Counted from the stretch's first letter, positions 1 through 8,667 are shown. The stretch is 64,000 nucleotides of DNA from Hyphomicrobium_A sp963726795 (GCA_963726795.1 CAVSDD010000004.1:806001-870000), one strand, 5' to 3'. The notes: a model not told the origin generated them from the sequence alone. Numbers and translations are program-made.

Positions 1-561
1 CTTGTTGCGGAATGACCCGATCGGCTCGAAGGGCGCCCCGTCAGCGGCGATAATCTCATCGCCGAGCAGCAGGCCCGCCTTGGCGGCCGGCTGCCCGGGA
101 AAAACTCCCGATACGAATGTCTTGCCGTCGATCGTCTTTGTGAAAATGCCGATGCCCGGATAGCTGATCTTGCCGCCGGGGAACTGCTTGGGCAATTCGC
201 GGCGAAGTGCGCCGGCAAAGATGTCGGCCAGCTCGTAATAGGCCGGCTCATCCTTGGTGTAGTAGTGCGTGTGCGAGGCACCAAGCTCTGCGAGCATGGC
301 ATTGATTGCGGCTGCACGCTCAGCGTCGGTCTTGGCGGCGGCGTACTCTGCGCGGTGCTTGTCGCCGACCGCGTCCCAGTCGAGCCCATTCAGCTTGCGG
401 TCGTAGAACTTGTCGCGCGTCGTGCGCCAGGCTTCATCGAAGATCTCCGTCTTCGCCTTGGTATCGTCAGCGCGCGCGAGAGCTGGCGCCACTGGGGCAA
501 AAAGTGCCGCACAACCGACGGCGAGTGCGAGTAGGCCTGCTGCAATGAGATTGCGACGCAT
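1..561 (-). CDS. S41 family C-terminal processing peptidase, N-terminal part
   Basis: Partial gene running off the left edge; 187 residues are visible from the ATG at 561. Residues 1-30 form a signal peptide (MRRN followed by a Leu/Ala/Val-rich stretch ending in ALARA), so the protein is exported. Residues about 40-110 resemble the N-terminal helical part of S41 tail-specific proteases (DEAWRTTRDKFYD). Residues about 135-187 look like the start of a PDZ domain, with the pattern IGIF, VFPGQPAAKAGLLLGDEI and IAADG. The family cleaves proteins at their C-termini in the periplasm using a Ser/Lys dyad, but the catalytic domain lies outside the window. The family call rests on the PDZ-like segment and overall layout. 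A PDZ protein of another type remains possible. Confidence 0.75.
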   Translation of the reverse strand, partial: MRRNLIAAGLLALAVGCAALFAPVAPALARADDTKAKTEIFDEAWRTTRDKFYDRKLNGLDWDAVGDKHRAEYAAAKTDAERAAAINAMLAELGASHTHYYTKDEPAYYELADIFAGALRRELPKQFPGGKISYPGIGIFTKTIDGKTFVSGVFPGQPAAKAGLLLGDEIIAADGAPFEPIGSFRNK

Positions 562-663
562 GTCGGCTCCCAAAAACGCGTATTTGTCTCCCGGCTATGT
601 AGGAAAGCGATCGCGGTAGCGCGAGGGGGAGCGACTTGCCTAGTTGCGCCACGAATGCTGTGC

Positions 664-1056
664 TCAGCAGTCCTTGAACAGCGAGGTGACGCAGTTCCAC
701 GTCGACTGCATGCCGCGTTGCGCCTTCTCGAGTGCGCCGGGCTCATAGGTCTTTTCGACGTCACCGGCGGTTGCGCGCTGGTAGTCGGTCAGTGTCACGG
801 TGCGCGATTTGCCGTCGCACGTTTGCGCATTGGGTATGACATGACAGCTGCCGTGATGCTCGTTCTTGGCGAGCACTGTCTCGCACACATGCGCCTGCGC
901 GGTAGGCTCAAGCCCATAGGCCTTGACCTGAGGCATCTGCTCGAGCGAGCAGCGGTATGTCGCCGCCGGGTTATCGCAGGTGACACACAACTCGGCCGCA
1001 ACGAGCGGCCGCTGCAGCGCCAATACGATTATGAATAGCGCGAGAATTTGCTGCAT
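664..1056 (-). CDS. Small exported cysteine-containing protein, unknown function
   Basis: 130 residues. A clear signal peptide occupies residues 1-21 (MQQILALFIIVLALQRPLVA). The mature part is hydrophilic, with eight cysteines (for example CVTC, C36, HGSCH, and C125/C130 at the end), which suggests disulfide bonds in the periplasm. I do not recognise a family. It sits between an S41 protease and a TMEM175-like gene, both divergent or unrelated, so context gives no role. Signal peptide plus paired cysteines make a real gene likely. Confidence 0.7.
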   Translation of the reverse strand: MQQILALFIIVLALQRPLVAAELCVTCDNPAATYRCSLEQMPQVKAYGLEPTAQAHVCETVLAKNEHHGSCHVIPNAQTCDGKSRTVTLTDYQRATAGDVEKTYEPGALEKAQRGMQSTWNCVTSLFKDC

Positions 1057-1266
1057 GTTTCCAGGTCTTAGCGTGAACCCCGCCGGTCAAAAGGCTACCG
1101 CCTTCGTGCCGAGCCTCAAAGGGCAAAATGATTGGAGCACTTGCCGCCGCCCAATTGTGGCGTCCGCATGCACCTTCGCAGCGCAGCATGCTGCCGGCCA
1201 CCGACTTGACGACTAACGCGAAGCGGCCCCACTTCGTGGCGGTTGCAGCGGCGGGGCACCCAAGCG

Positions 1267-1875
1267 ATGGCATCAGGCGTTGAAAATCAAACCTTCAAGC
1301 CTGAGCGCATGCTGGCCTTCAGCGACGCGGTTATGGCGGTTGCCATCACTCTCCTAGTGCTCGATCTGAAGCTGCCGGGCAACGTGAACGACGCCGAGCT
1401 CGCCAACGCGCTGACCAATTCGCTGCCGAACCTTGCCGCGTATGCCCTCAGCTTCGTCGTCATCGGGCTGCTGTGGATCGGGCACCACCAGCAGTTCTCG
1501 CAAATCGAGCGCGTCGATGGCGTGCTCATCTGGCTCAATCTCTTTTTCCTGCTGACGATCGGTCTCATCCCTTTCGTGACGAGCCTGTTAAGCGAGCACG
1601 GCGATGCGCTCGCCACTTCGATCTATGCTGGCGTCCTGGTGGCGACCTCGCTGCTTTCGGCATTGATGTGGTGGTACGCGGGCCGTGACCCCGAGCTTAT
1701 GTCTATGGATGTCTCGCAAGCCGACCGCGAGGAAGGTCTCATTACGCCGTTGCTGATGGGCGCCGTGTTCGTGCTGTCGATCGGAATTGCGCAGATGTGG
1801 AGCGCGACCGCCGCCCAATGGAGCTGGCTGCTGCTCATTCCCGCGGGGCATTGGGGGCGGAAAATACGCGGCTGA
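1267..1875 (+). CDS. TMEM175-family (DUF1211) potassium channel-like membrane protein
   Basis: 202 residues from the ATG at 1267; an in-frame TTG at 1243 would add eight residues and has no better ribosome site. The first helix carries the family signature R14...FSDAVMAVAITLLVL (FSD at 18-20). About six hydrophobic helices follow, at roughly 18-35, 55-77, 84-105, 117-133, 156-173 and 180-195. Bacterial TMEM175 proteins are tetrameric potassium-selective channels without a classical P-loop. Function is known for few homologues, so the channel role here is by family. It lies 48 bp upstream of ruvB on the same strand, but a functional link is not evident. Confidence 0.8.
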   Translation: MASGVENQTFKPERMLAFSDAVMAVAITLLVLDLKLPGNVNDAELANALTNSLPNLAAYALSFVVIGLLWIGHHQQFSQIERVDGVLIWLNLFFLLTIGLIPFVTSLLSEHGDALATSIYAGVLVATSLLSALMWWYAGRDPELMSMDVSQADREEGLITPLLMGAVFVLSIGIAQMWSATAAQWSWLLLIPAGHWGRKIRG

Positions 1876-1923
1876 TGCAACCTGCGCCTTGACGATGCTG
1901 GCAAACAGCGGCACGAACAAAGC

Positions 1924-2997
1924 ATGACCGAGCGCCTCGTCACGACCTCAAAGCGCGATACCGACACGACCGAGGTCTCGCTGCGCCCGCGCGCGCTGTC
2001 GGAGTTCATCGGACAGGAGCAGGCGCGCTCCAATCTCAGGGTCTTCATCCAGGCCGCGCGCGATCGCGGCGAGCCGCTGGACCACGTGCTGTTCGCGGGC
2101 CCGCCCGGTCTAGGAAAGACGACGCTCGCCCAGATTCTCGCCAAGGAATTGGGCGTCGGCTTTCGTTCGACCTCAGGCCCTGTGATCGCCAAGGCCGGCG
2201 ATCTCGCTGCCCTTTTGACCAACCTGGAAGATCGCGATGTGCTGTTCATCGATGAGATCCACCGGCTGAACCCTGCGATCGAGGAAATCCTTTATCCGGC
2301 GCTCGAGGATTATCAGCTCGACCTGATCATCGGCGAGGGTCCGGCCGCCCGCTCGGTGCGCATCGATCTCGCTAGGTTTACGCTTGTCGGCGCCACGACG
2401 CGGCTTGGCCTTCTGACGACGCCGCTGCGCGACCGCTTTGGCATTCCCATCCGCCTCAATTTCTACAGCGTGCCCGAGCTGGAGCTGGTCGTTGAACGCG
2501 GGGCGCGCGTGCTCGGCGCCGCGATCAGTGCCGACGGCGCACACGAAATCGCGCGGCGTGCACGCGGAACCCCGCGCGTCGCCGGGCGGCTGCTGCGCCG
2601 CGTCCGCGATTTTGCCTCCGTGGCAAACGCTCCCGTCATCGACGCGATCCTGGCGGACAAGGCGTTGCGGGCGCTGGAAGTCGACAACGAGGGGCTCGAT
2701 GCCCTCGACAGGCGCTATTTGGTCTGCATCGCCAAGACCTACGATGGTGGCCCGGTCGGTATCGAGACGATCGCTGCGGCGTTGTCGGAGCCGCGTGACG
2801 CAGTCGAGGAGATCGTTGAGCCGTTCCTGCTGCAGCAGGGGTTCATCGGGCGCACGCCGCGCGGGCGCATCGTTACCCTTAAGGCCTATCGTCACCTGGG
2901 GATGTCGGGTCCTCAGCGGCTGGCAACCCCGCAAACCGGCTTGTTCGACGATGCCGATCCGGAAGATGACGGCGAGCCTCAGCTCGGGACCGGTTGA
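1924..2997 (+). CDS. ruvB: Holliday junction branch migration ATPase RuvB
   Basis: 357 residues, normal family length plus a short acidic tail. RuvB is the hexameric AAA+ motor that works with RuvA to move Holliday junctions before RuvC cleaves them. Visible motifs are Walker A GPPGLGKTT (59-67), Walker B DEIH (110-113), the sensor-1 segment TLVGATTR (153-160) and the arginine finger in LRDRFG (R171). The C-terminal winged-helix part ends around GFIGRTPRGR. In many alphaproteobacteria ruvC-ruvA-ruvB-ybgC-tolQ are contiguous. Here ruvB has no ruvC or ruvA in front of it, and a metallophosphoesterase separates it from ybgC, so the cluster has been broken. Confidence 0.97.
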   Translation: MTERLVTTSKRDTDTTEVSLRPRALSEFIGQEQARSNLRVFIQAARDRGEPLDHVLFAGPPGLGKTTLAQILAKELGVGFRSTSGPVIAKAGDLAALLTNLEDRDVLFIDEIHRLNPAIEEILYPALEDYQLDLIIGEGPAARSVRIDLARFTLVGATTRLGLLTTPLRDRFGIPIRLNFYSVPELELVVERGARVLGAAISADGAHEIARRARGTPRVAGRLLRRVRDFASVANAPVIDAILADKALRALEVDNEGLDALDRRYLVCIAKTYDGGPVGIETIAAALSEPRDAVEEIVEPFLLQQGFIGRTPRGRIVTLKAYRHLGMSGPQRLATPQTGLFDDADPEDDGEPQLGTG

Positions 2998-3112
2998 ATC
3001 GAAGAGCGATTGTGGCATGCGCGCAATGCCGCGTTGATAACTCCGCCGCGGCGCTTCAAATTGCCACAACCGGGAGCTACTGAATCCGCTCGGGTTGGGA
3101 CGGGGTAGTCCA

Positions 3113-4027
3113 TTGATTACGCGTAGGCAGTTTGTGCAGGGCCTCGGCGTCACTGCCGCTGGAACTATGGCGTTTGGCGGCTACGCCATTGGCGAGCCGT
3201 GGATGACTGGGGTTACCCACTACAAAATCTCGCCGCCGCGCTGGCCCGCTGGCCTCTCGTTGCGCCTTGCCATCCTTGCCGATTTGCACATTTGCGAGCC
3301 GTGGATGGGAATGGAGCGTGTACGCTCGGTCGTCGATCACACAAACGCTCTTCAACCGGACTGCGTGCTTCTGCTCGGCGACTACGTCTCAGGATTGCGG
3401 TTGCAGCGGTTCTCGGAGCGCGTTCCCCACAATGTCTGGGCCAAGGCGCTCGGCAAGCTTCGCGCTCCATGCGGCGTCCACTCGGTTCTCGGAAATCACG
3501 ACTGGTGGGAGGATCGCGCGCAGGTCCAGAACGGCGATCGCCTGCCGCGTGCAGGGCTCGCCCTGCAGGATGCAGGTATCGCCGTCTTCGAGAACGCCAG
3601 CGTGCGCCTCACCAAGAACGGCCAAGGCTTTTGGATCGCCGGTCTCGGCGACCAGTGGGCTTTCATGTGCACCGACAATCGCTGGCGTAGCGAGCGCGGG
3701 CTGCAAATGGGCACCGACGATCTCAAAGGTACGCTCGCGCAGGTCACCGACGACGCGCCGGTCGTGCTGATGGCGCACGAGCCCGATATCTTTGCCGAGA
3801 TGTCCGACCGCGTGGCGCTGACGGTCTGCGGCCACACGCATGGTGGCCAGGTGCGCGTGATGGGCTACACGCCCTATGTGCCCTCGCGTTTCGGCAATCG
3901 CTACGCTTACGGTCATATCGTCGAGAAGGGGCGCCACCTTGTCGTCTCCGGCGGTCTTGGTTGCAGCGTGGTACCGGTGCGCATCGGGTGCCCCCCGGAA
4001 ATCGTGACAATCGACCTTTCCGCCTGA
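3113..4027 (+). CDS. Exported calcineurin-like metallophosphoesterase (YkuE/YaeI type)
   Basis: About 304 residues from the TTG at 3113; an earlier TTG at 3095 is possible. The N-terminus has a twin-arginine-like motif (ITRRQFVQG) followed by a hydrophobic stretch, suggesting Tat export or membrane anchoring. The dinuclear metal-site signatures are present in order: DLH (57-59), GDYVSG (89-94), GNHD (127-130) and GHTHGG near 240. Members of this branch include YkuE/YaeI-like enzymes and UDP-2,3-diacylglucosamine or phospholipid phosphatases. The substrate here cannot be told from sequence. It stands between ruvB and ybgC, a position normally without such a gene. Confidence 0.85.
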   Translation: MITRRQFVQGLGVTAAGTMAFGGYAIGEPWMTGVTHYKISPPRWPAGLSLRLAILADLHICEPWMGMERVRSVVDHTNALQPDCVLLLGDYVSGLRLQRFSERVPHNVWAKALGKLRAPCGVHSVLGNHDWWEDRAQVQNGDRLPRAGLALQDAGIAVFENASVRLTKNGQGFWIAGLGDQWAFMCTDNRWRSERGLQMGTDDLKGTLAQVTDDAPVVLMAHEPDIFAEMSDRVALTVCGHTHGGQVRVMGYTPYVPSRFGNRYAYGHIVEKGRHLVVSGGLGCSVVPVRIGCPPEIVTIDLSA

Positions 4028-4162
4028 GCCGGCCTCCCGATGATCCCGTGACAACAACGCTGCGATGCGCTTTGTTCGCGCGATGATTTCTCACCGCATG
4101 AGCGCTTTGCTCGCGAAGGCTTGTCCGCGCCTCGTAGCGTTATTGCCCATCACAGAGGCGCC

Positions 4163-4642
4163 ATGACAGACAAACGCGCGTGGCCCGATCTCGCCGGCCG
4201 GCTCATCGAGGGCGCGTCGGGACGCGAGCACGTCCTCCCCGTGCGCGTCTATTTCGAGGACACCGACTTCTCCGGTCTCGTTTATCACGGAAGCTACGTG
4301 CGCTGGTGCGAGCGCGGGCGCTCAGATTTCTTGCGCCTGCTGGGCGGCGATCATCGTCGTCTGATCGATGGCTCGGACGGTGGCGAGCCGGCGGCGTTCG
4401 TCGTGCGCCGCATGAGCTTTGACTTCCTGAAGCCCGCGCGCATCGACGAGGTGCTCGAGGTCGTAACGCGCGTCAAGGATATCGGGGCTGCAAGCTTGAC
4501 GCTCGCGCAGAGCGTCTGGCGCGGGGAGACGCACCTCGTCGAAGCCGAGGTTACCGTTGTCCTGGTGTCGGTTGCGGGCAAGCCCTTACGCATCGCTTCA
4601 GCTCTGCGCGAGGCCTTCGGGCAAGGCCATCCAGCCGGCTAA
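4163..4642 (+). CDS. ybgC: Tol-Pal-associated acyl-CoA thioesterase YbgC
   Basis: 159 residues from the ATG at 4163. Hot-dog fold thioesterase of the YbgC/4-hydroxybenzoyl-CoA family. The active-site segment is FEDTDFSGLVYHGSYVRW (31-48), with the catalytic Asp35 and the YH pair at 41-42, followed by ERGRSDFL. The enzyme hydrolyses acyl-CoAs or acyl-ACPs and is encoded with the tol genes in many proteobacteria. In Escherichia coli it is linked to phospholipid enzymes at the inner membrane. Here it is 3.2 kb upstream of tolQ, separated by an HU gene and several unrelated genes, so it is probably not co-transcribed with tolQ. Confidence 0.9.
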   Translation: MTDKRAWPDLAGRLIEGASGREHVLPVRVYFEDTDFSGLVYHGSYVRWCERGRSDFLRLLGGDHRRLIDGSDGGEPAAFVVRRMSFDFLKPARIDEVLEVVTRVKDIGAASLTLAQSVWRGETHLVEAEVTVVLVSVAGKPLRIASALREAFGQGHPAG

Positions 4643-4809
4643 ACGCACCGCGTGTCAGCGGCGCCTAGCGCGGTTGGTACAAGTTTTCCAGCAAAACCGC
4701 GGCGATTCGCGCAATTATTCCGCTTGTGCGCGGCGCGCGAACGACACATTGCGTTGCGGGCATGCTGTACTATCCAGCGGCTGAATCGATTCTTACTAAG
4801 GAACATACA

Positions 4810-5112
4810 ATGGCTGAAAAACCCGCTCCGAAGGTCGACACCGTAACGCTCCGGCATATCGGTGCTGCCCTCGCCGAGGCGCACGAGATTCCCAAGAAGC
4901 AGGCCATCGCGGTCCTCGAGGACCTGGTTGCGATGATCACCAAGCATCTGAAGCGCGGTGACAAGATCCGTATGGCAGGCCTTGGCGTGCTGCAGGTGAG
5001 AAAGCGTCCAGCGCGTATGGGTCGCAATCCGGCCACTGGCGAGCCGATCAAGATCAAGGCGTCGAAGAAGGTCGCCTTCCGCGCCGCCAAGGACCTCAAG
5101 GAAGCCGTCTAG
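4810..5112 (+). CDS. HU/IHF-family DNA-binding protein
   Basis: 100 residues from the ATG at 4810, preceded by an AAGGA-like ribosome site. Residues 10-55 form the helical dimer core (LRHIGAALAEAH, KKQAIAVLEDLV). Residues 56-85 match the DNA-binding beta arm with the GRNPATGEPIKI motif (71-82) typical of HU. The first ten residues are a short extension unlike the standard HU start (MNKxEL). It is a nucleoid-architecture protein binding bent or distorted DNA. It is a single-gene unit closed by a strong hairpin at 5148-5186. Confidence 0.92.
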   Translation: MAEKPAPKVDTVTLRHIGAALAEAHEIPKKQAIAVLEDLVAMITKHLKRGDKIRMAGLGVLQVRKRPARMGRNPATGEPIKIKASKKVAFRAAKDLKEAV

Positions 5113-5147
5113 TCGCTGAGCGGTTCGCTGCTCGCCCGGAAGAGAAA

Positions 5148-5186
5148 AGGCGCCCGCGGGACGAATCCTGCGGGCGCCTCTCGTTT
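5148..5186 (+). terminator. Rho-independent terminator after the HU gene
   Basis: Inverted repeat with arms at 5148-5160 and 5167-5179 (core AGGCGCCCGC / GCGGGCGCCT), a 6-base loop and a short T run at 5184-5186. It starts 35 bp after the HU stop codon. Confidence 0.8.
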
Positions 5187-5370
5187 GGGAATCGGGTCGT
5201 GCTGGTCACAGGCGAGAAGTCAGGATGGCTAGATCAAGCTGGTCGGATGAAACTGGGATTTCGGTATTCCCGACCAAAACTCGTCCCGGAAAGCGTTCGG
5301 CCCGCGTAGGCGCATTGCTGCACCACGCGAGCGAACACCCGACGTTACGGCGTAAGCCGAAACGCTAAGC

Positions 5371-5805
5371 TCAGAACCAGCCGCAGCAGCGCTGGCGGAA
5401 GGCCTTACGGACGGTGTAGGGCTTGTAGTAGGTGACGTGCTCGAGGCTGACCTTGCGCACGACTTTATCGACCGGCACCTGATAGCTGACGGTGCGATAG
5501 AAGCGGCGGCAGCAGCAATCACGATAGAGCTTCTTGGCGACGACCGTGCGGTATGCCGTAACGTGCTCGTAGGAGACCTTTTTGACGACGCGGTCGATCG
5601 GCTTGTAGTAGCGAACGGCGCGGTAGTGGACGCAGCAAGATGCCGGCTTATACATGCGAACTGCACAACACGGTGCGGGACGATAATGGCGAACCATGCA
5701 ACAGCCGCTGTGACGCCACCCATGCGCTTCTGCAGGAGCAGCAAACATCGTTCCAAAGGCGCCCATGAGGCCGGCGGCCAAAAGAACTGCAATTACCTTC
5801 TTCAT
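5371..5805 (-). CDS. Exported cysteine-rich protein with an internal tandem repeat
   Basis: 144 residues from the ATG at 5805 with a GGGAG ribosome site; an in-frame TTG lies six bases upstream. The signal peptide is residues 1-27 (ends PAEAHG). The mature protein is rich in Tyr, Arg and Val and has repeated CC pairs (GCC, PCC, SCC, a CCC triplet, RCC). Two copies of a unit of about 40 residues can be seen: one around YYKPIDRVVKKVSYEHVTAY, the other around YQVPVDKVVRKVSLEHVTYY, each followed by a basic stretch and a cysteine cluster. No family is recognised. Disulfide cross-linking or metal binding outside the membrane is a plausible inference only. Confidence 0.75.
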   Translation of the reverse strand: MKKVIAVLLAAGLMGAFGTMFAAPAEAHGWRHSGCCMVRHYRPAPCCAVRMYKPASCCVHYRAVRYYKPIDRVVKKVSYEHVTAYRTVVAKKLYRDCCCRRFYRTVSYQVPVDKVVRKVSLEHVTYYKPYTVRKAFRQRCCGWF

Positions 5806-5811
5806 TCCCAA

Positions 5812-6437
5812 ACTCCCAATTTTTGCCCTCGATATTCACACTGATTTCAGCATTGTGGCGGGAGTTATCCCCGTCGTTTGCCAAACTTCAGCGCCAAGAT
5901 GGATAACACACGGGTTTTGCGATGTTAAGTCGGTCCCATTCAAAGGCGCCAGCTGATTAGAATTACGCTTAAAAATCTGGATTGTTCCTTGCTTTTGCAA
6001 CGCCGGAAAATCCCGATTAAATCGGCTTCGTTAAAAAACTTGTTGACCCATTTTGGGAGGAAATGGAGCGCTTTCTCAAAAGGGTTTTGTAAACGGATGC
6101 AAATGAAACTCGACGCGGTTTTGCGACGTTTGGACTGCAAGACTTTTTCAATAAGAATTACTGCCAAACGCAATTCGTTTGATCACTGCCAAATTCGTTT
6201 TCTTTTAATTGGTGTAGCTGGTACCGAGGCGATCAGTTCACAGGGAGCCGATGCATCCGCAAGGCTGTGCGGCAGCGAATGCGCGCAATAGCAAGCGCTG
6301 ACCGGCGAAGAGGCTATTTAGCTTTCGGGGGGTTTTGGGGTGCGCAGTCTGAAAGGCGCACGAAGGCGCTCACTCTATAATGGCGACAGAGCCGAAACGT
6401 CGCCGATTTGTAATGACGGGAAACGCTGCCTGCACAA
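5812..6437. other. Gene-free, AT-richer block
   Basis: About 620 bases between two minus-strand and minus-strand-ending genes with no convincing coding frame. From about 5860 to 6230 the base composition is clearly AT-richer than the surroundings (TTAAAAATC, TTAATTGG, TTTTCTTTT). A short direct repeat is visible: ACTGCCAAA followed by ATTCGTTT occurs near 6161-6180 and again near 6185-6201. Open frames of 77-100 codons on either strand lack ribosome sites and recognisable protein character. It probably holds the promoter of the cysteine-rich gene at 5805, and may be a remnant of transferred DNA. Confidence 0.5.
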
Positions 6438-7094
6438 CTAGCGGCAGTGCTTGGACGCTTCGCGGTCGGCGGCAATCAAAGCGCCGATCGGATCCTTGCC
6501 GGCACCATCGACCTGGAGCGGGTCGGTACAACGCCAAGCCGAGAGCTTGCGCGTTGGATCGGGCTTGCGTGCGGCGGCCACAGGCGCCGGCGGCTTCACG
6601 GACGCCGTCGTCGTCTCGGCGGTGGCCGCCGCGAAGCACTGGTCGAGATTGGCGCAGCGGCGCTTGGCGGAAGGATGGGTATCGGTCTCCGGCGCGCCTT
6701 CAAAGGAGTCGCAGACCTGCCCCAGACCCTTGCGGTCGAGCCAGCCCTCGCGCACGCCCTGATGCACGGCATAGCAGTCGGCCTTGAGTTCGCTGTCGCC
6801 GACGGTCAGGTGGCCGCACTCATGCTTGAATACGAACAGCCGCACGATTTTGGGCTGCTTCTGCAACATGTCGGGATTGAGCACGAGGACATCGTCGCCG
6901 GCGCCGCCTTCGCTGGGGAGATCCTTGTCTAAAAGAATGTCGACCTTGCCGCACTGAACCTGGCGGCCCGACAGCGTGATGGTTTTGCCCGCCCAGGTTT
7001 CGGCGTCGGCCGGTCCGACCGAAACCGCGCCAATAGCGGCGGCGGACGCCATAAGCGCCAGCGTCAGCGGCAGAAGGACATGTCTGTTCTGCAT
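6438..7094 (-). CDS. Exported HExxH zinc-metalloprotease-like protein
   Basis: 218 residues from the ATG at 7094. The signal peptide is residues 1-31 (ending PADAE). A zinc-binding HECGH motif is at 91-95 inside FVFKHECGHL, followed by SELKADCYAV (101-110). The E102/D106 pattern fits the third ligand region of gluzincin-like peptidases (HExxH plus ExxxD). The rest has four more cysteines, an Ala/Pro-rich linker at about 155-175 and a C-terminal patch with CTDPLQVDG. The exact peptidase family is not clear. It is monocistronic and divergent from the small membrane gene at 7350. Confidence 0.72.
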   Translation of the reverse strand: MQNRHVLLPLTLALMASAAAIGAVSVGPADAETWAGKTITLSGRQVQCGKVDILLDKDLPSEGGAGDDVLVLNPDMLQKQPKIVRLFVFKHECGHLTVGDSELKADCYAVHQGVREGWLDRKGLGQVCDSFEGAPETDTHPSAKRRCANLDQCFAAATAETTTASVKPPAPVAAARKPDPTRKLSAWRCTDPLQVDGAGKDPIGALIAADREASKHCR

Positions 7095-7349
7095 GATCCA
7101 GGCTCGCTCGGCCCCCCGGCCCGCTGAGCACCGGGGCAAGCTAACGGCGGGTTTGGGCCTCATTGCGACACCTCAGGTACCGCCACACCAGCAAAGCGCC
7201 ATCTGGGTTAACCGACCCTCAAACGCGCCCGACGCCGCCCAGGCGCCGCTACGGCTCGCGCGGGGGCAAAGTGTTGCCATCTGCGCCTGCCAAGCTCGAA
7301 TCGGGTAGCCTTGAACGGCCTTAGGCGTCAGCAGCGGAGGCATCACACA

Positions 7350-7634
7350 ATGGCGGACAAGACGATACTGGTCGTGCCGGGCAACAAGAAGGTGTCCGTG
7401 CCGCGCCTTTTGAAAAGGACCTTGCAGGTTGCCGCCGCGGTCGCGCTGACGGCGCTTGTCGCGCTGGCGATCGTCGTCGGCAACGGGTTCCTGCAGCCGC
7501 ACGGCCGCCCGCAGCAGGCATGGGACGTATGGCTTGCGTTCATCTATCGCACCGACATCCTGACGACGATGGTGCTTACAGCGGTCGTCACGGTGCTTTT
7601 CGTGTATTGGCAGCGCGATCAAGAGCGCAAGTAA
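7350..7634 (+). CDS. Small two-helix membrane protein, unknown function
   Basis: 94 residues from the ATG at 7350. Two hydrophobic segments are visible at about 24-46 and 66-88, with a basic N-terminal region (GNKKVSVPRLLKRTL) and a charged C-terminus (WQRDQERK). Both ends are probably cytoplasmic. No family is recognised. It sits 167 bp upstream of tolQ on the same strand, so read-through into the tol operon is possible, but the intervening bases do not show a clear shared signal. Confidence 0.65.
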   Translation: MADKTILVVPGNKKVSVPRLLKRTLQVAAAVALTALVALAIVVGNGFLQPHGRPQQAWDVWLAFIYRTDILTTMVLTAVVTVLFVYWQRDQERK

Positions 7635-7801
7635 CGCGCACGGCTCGCTGCGTCCCGCGCCCCCGTTTCGTCATATTGCGAGGCAACATGCCCACTTGGG
7701 AATGCGGGCAAAGCACGTCAATGTAGATTCGACTGCGCGCTGCGGGTCGGCAAACCCATCGCGCGGCTTCCCGCCTGCCTGCCACCATCACGGATAAAAC
7801 G

Positions 7802-8518
7802 ATGAACCCCACCGATCTTGCCAAGGAAGCCATCGGTCCCGCACCGGTGGGCGGCTTCTCGTTTCTTGAACTGTTCCTGCAGGCCCACATCGTCGTGCAG
7901 CTCGTCATGGCCGGGCTGCTGATCGCCTCGATCTGGTCGTGGGCGATCGTCGTCGAGAAATTCTTCGCGTTCCGCCGCGCACGCGTCGAGTCCGATCGCT
8001 TCGAGCACATGTTCTGGTCGGGCCAGTCGCTGGACGAACTCTACAGCGCACTGTCGCGGACCAAGCCGATCACCATGGCCGCTTTGTTCGTCGCGGCGAT
8101 GCGCGAGTGGAAGCGCTCTGTCGAAGGCAACATCCGCGCTTTGGGCGGTATCCAGCTGCGCGTCGAGAAGGTGATGGACGTCACGATAAGCCGCGAGATG
8201 GAGCGCCTCGACCGCCGCCTGCTGTTCCTGGCGACCGTCGGCGCCACGGCACCTTTCGTCGGACTGTTCGGCACGGTCTGGGGAATCATGACGAGCTTTC
8301 AGGCAATCGCCATATCGAAAAATACCAACTTGGCCGTCGTCGCGCCGGGCATCGCGGAAGCGTTGTTTGCGACCGCGCTCGGCTTGCTCGCGGCCATTCC
8401 CGCGGTGATCTTCTATAATAAGTATTCCGCGGACTCGTCAGCGATCAGTCACCGGCTGGAGGCGTTCGCCGACGAGTTCGCGGCCATCGTGTCGCGGCAG
8501 ATCGACGTCAGGACGTGA
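7802..8518 (+). CDS. tolQ: Tol-Pal inner-membrane motor protein TolQ
   Basis: 238 residues. MotA/TolQ/ExbB family. Transmembrane helices lie at about 30-52, 141-165 and 183-206. The conserved core TVGATAPFVGLFGTVWGIM (145-163) and PGIAEALFATALGLLAAIPA (182-201) mark the proton channel helices. TolQ forms a pentamer around TolR and uses the proton motive force to drive TolA during outer-membrane constriction. It is the first gene of tolQ-tolR-tolA-tolB here. The 149 bp before tolR is longer than usual for this operon. Confidence 0.97.
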   Translation: MNPTDLAKEAIGPAPVGGFSFLELFLQAHIVVQLVMAGLLIASIWSWAIVVEKFFAFRRARVESDRFEHMFWSGQSLDELYSALSRTKPITMAALFVAAMREWKRSVEGNIRALGGIQLRVEKVMDVTISREMERLDRRLLFLATVGATAPFVGLFGTVWGIMTSFQAIAISKNTNLAVVAPGIAEALFATALGLLAAIPAVIFYNKYSADSSAISHRLEAFADEFAAIVSRQIDVRT

Positions 8519-8667
8519 GGGGTCGAGTGCGAAAGCACAAGCCCGATCCGTCACACTCGCAGATCCGCGCTTGCGGGCTTCGATGCCGCGCGAAGATTGA
8601 CTGATCCCTCAGGTCTCGCAAGGCGACCTGCAGGGCCGAAGCCGCTACTTGGGAGAAGATTGGGCAC

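Noticed and set aside
5940..6291. Open frames of 77 and 100 codons in the AT-rich block
   Set aside because: No ribosome sites, no signal or domain, and they overlap each other on opposite strands.
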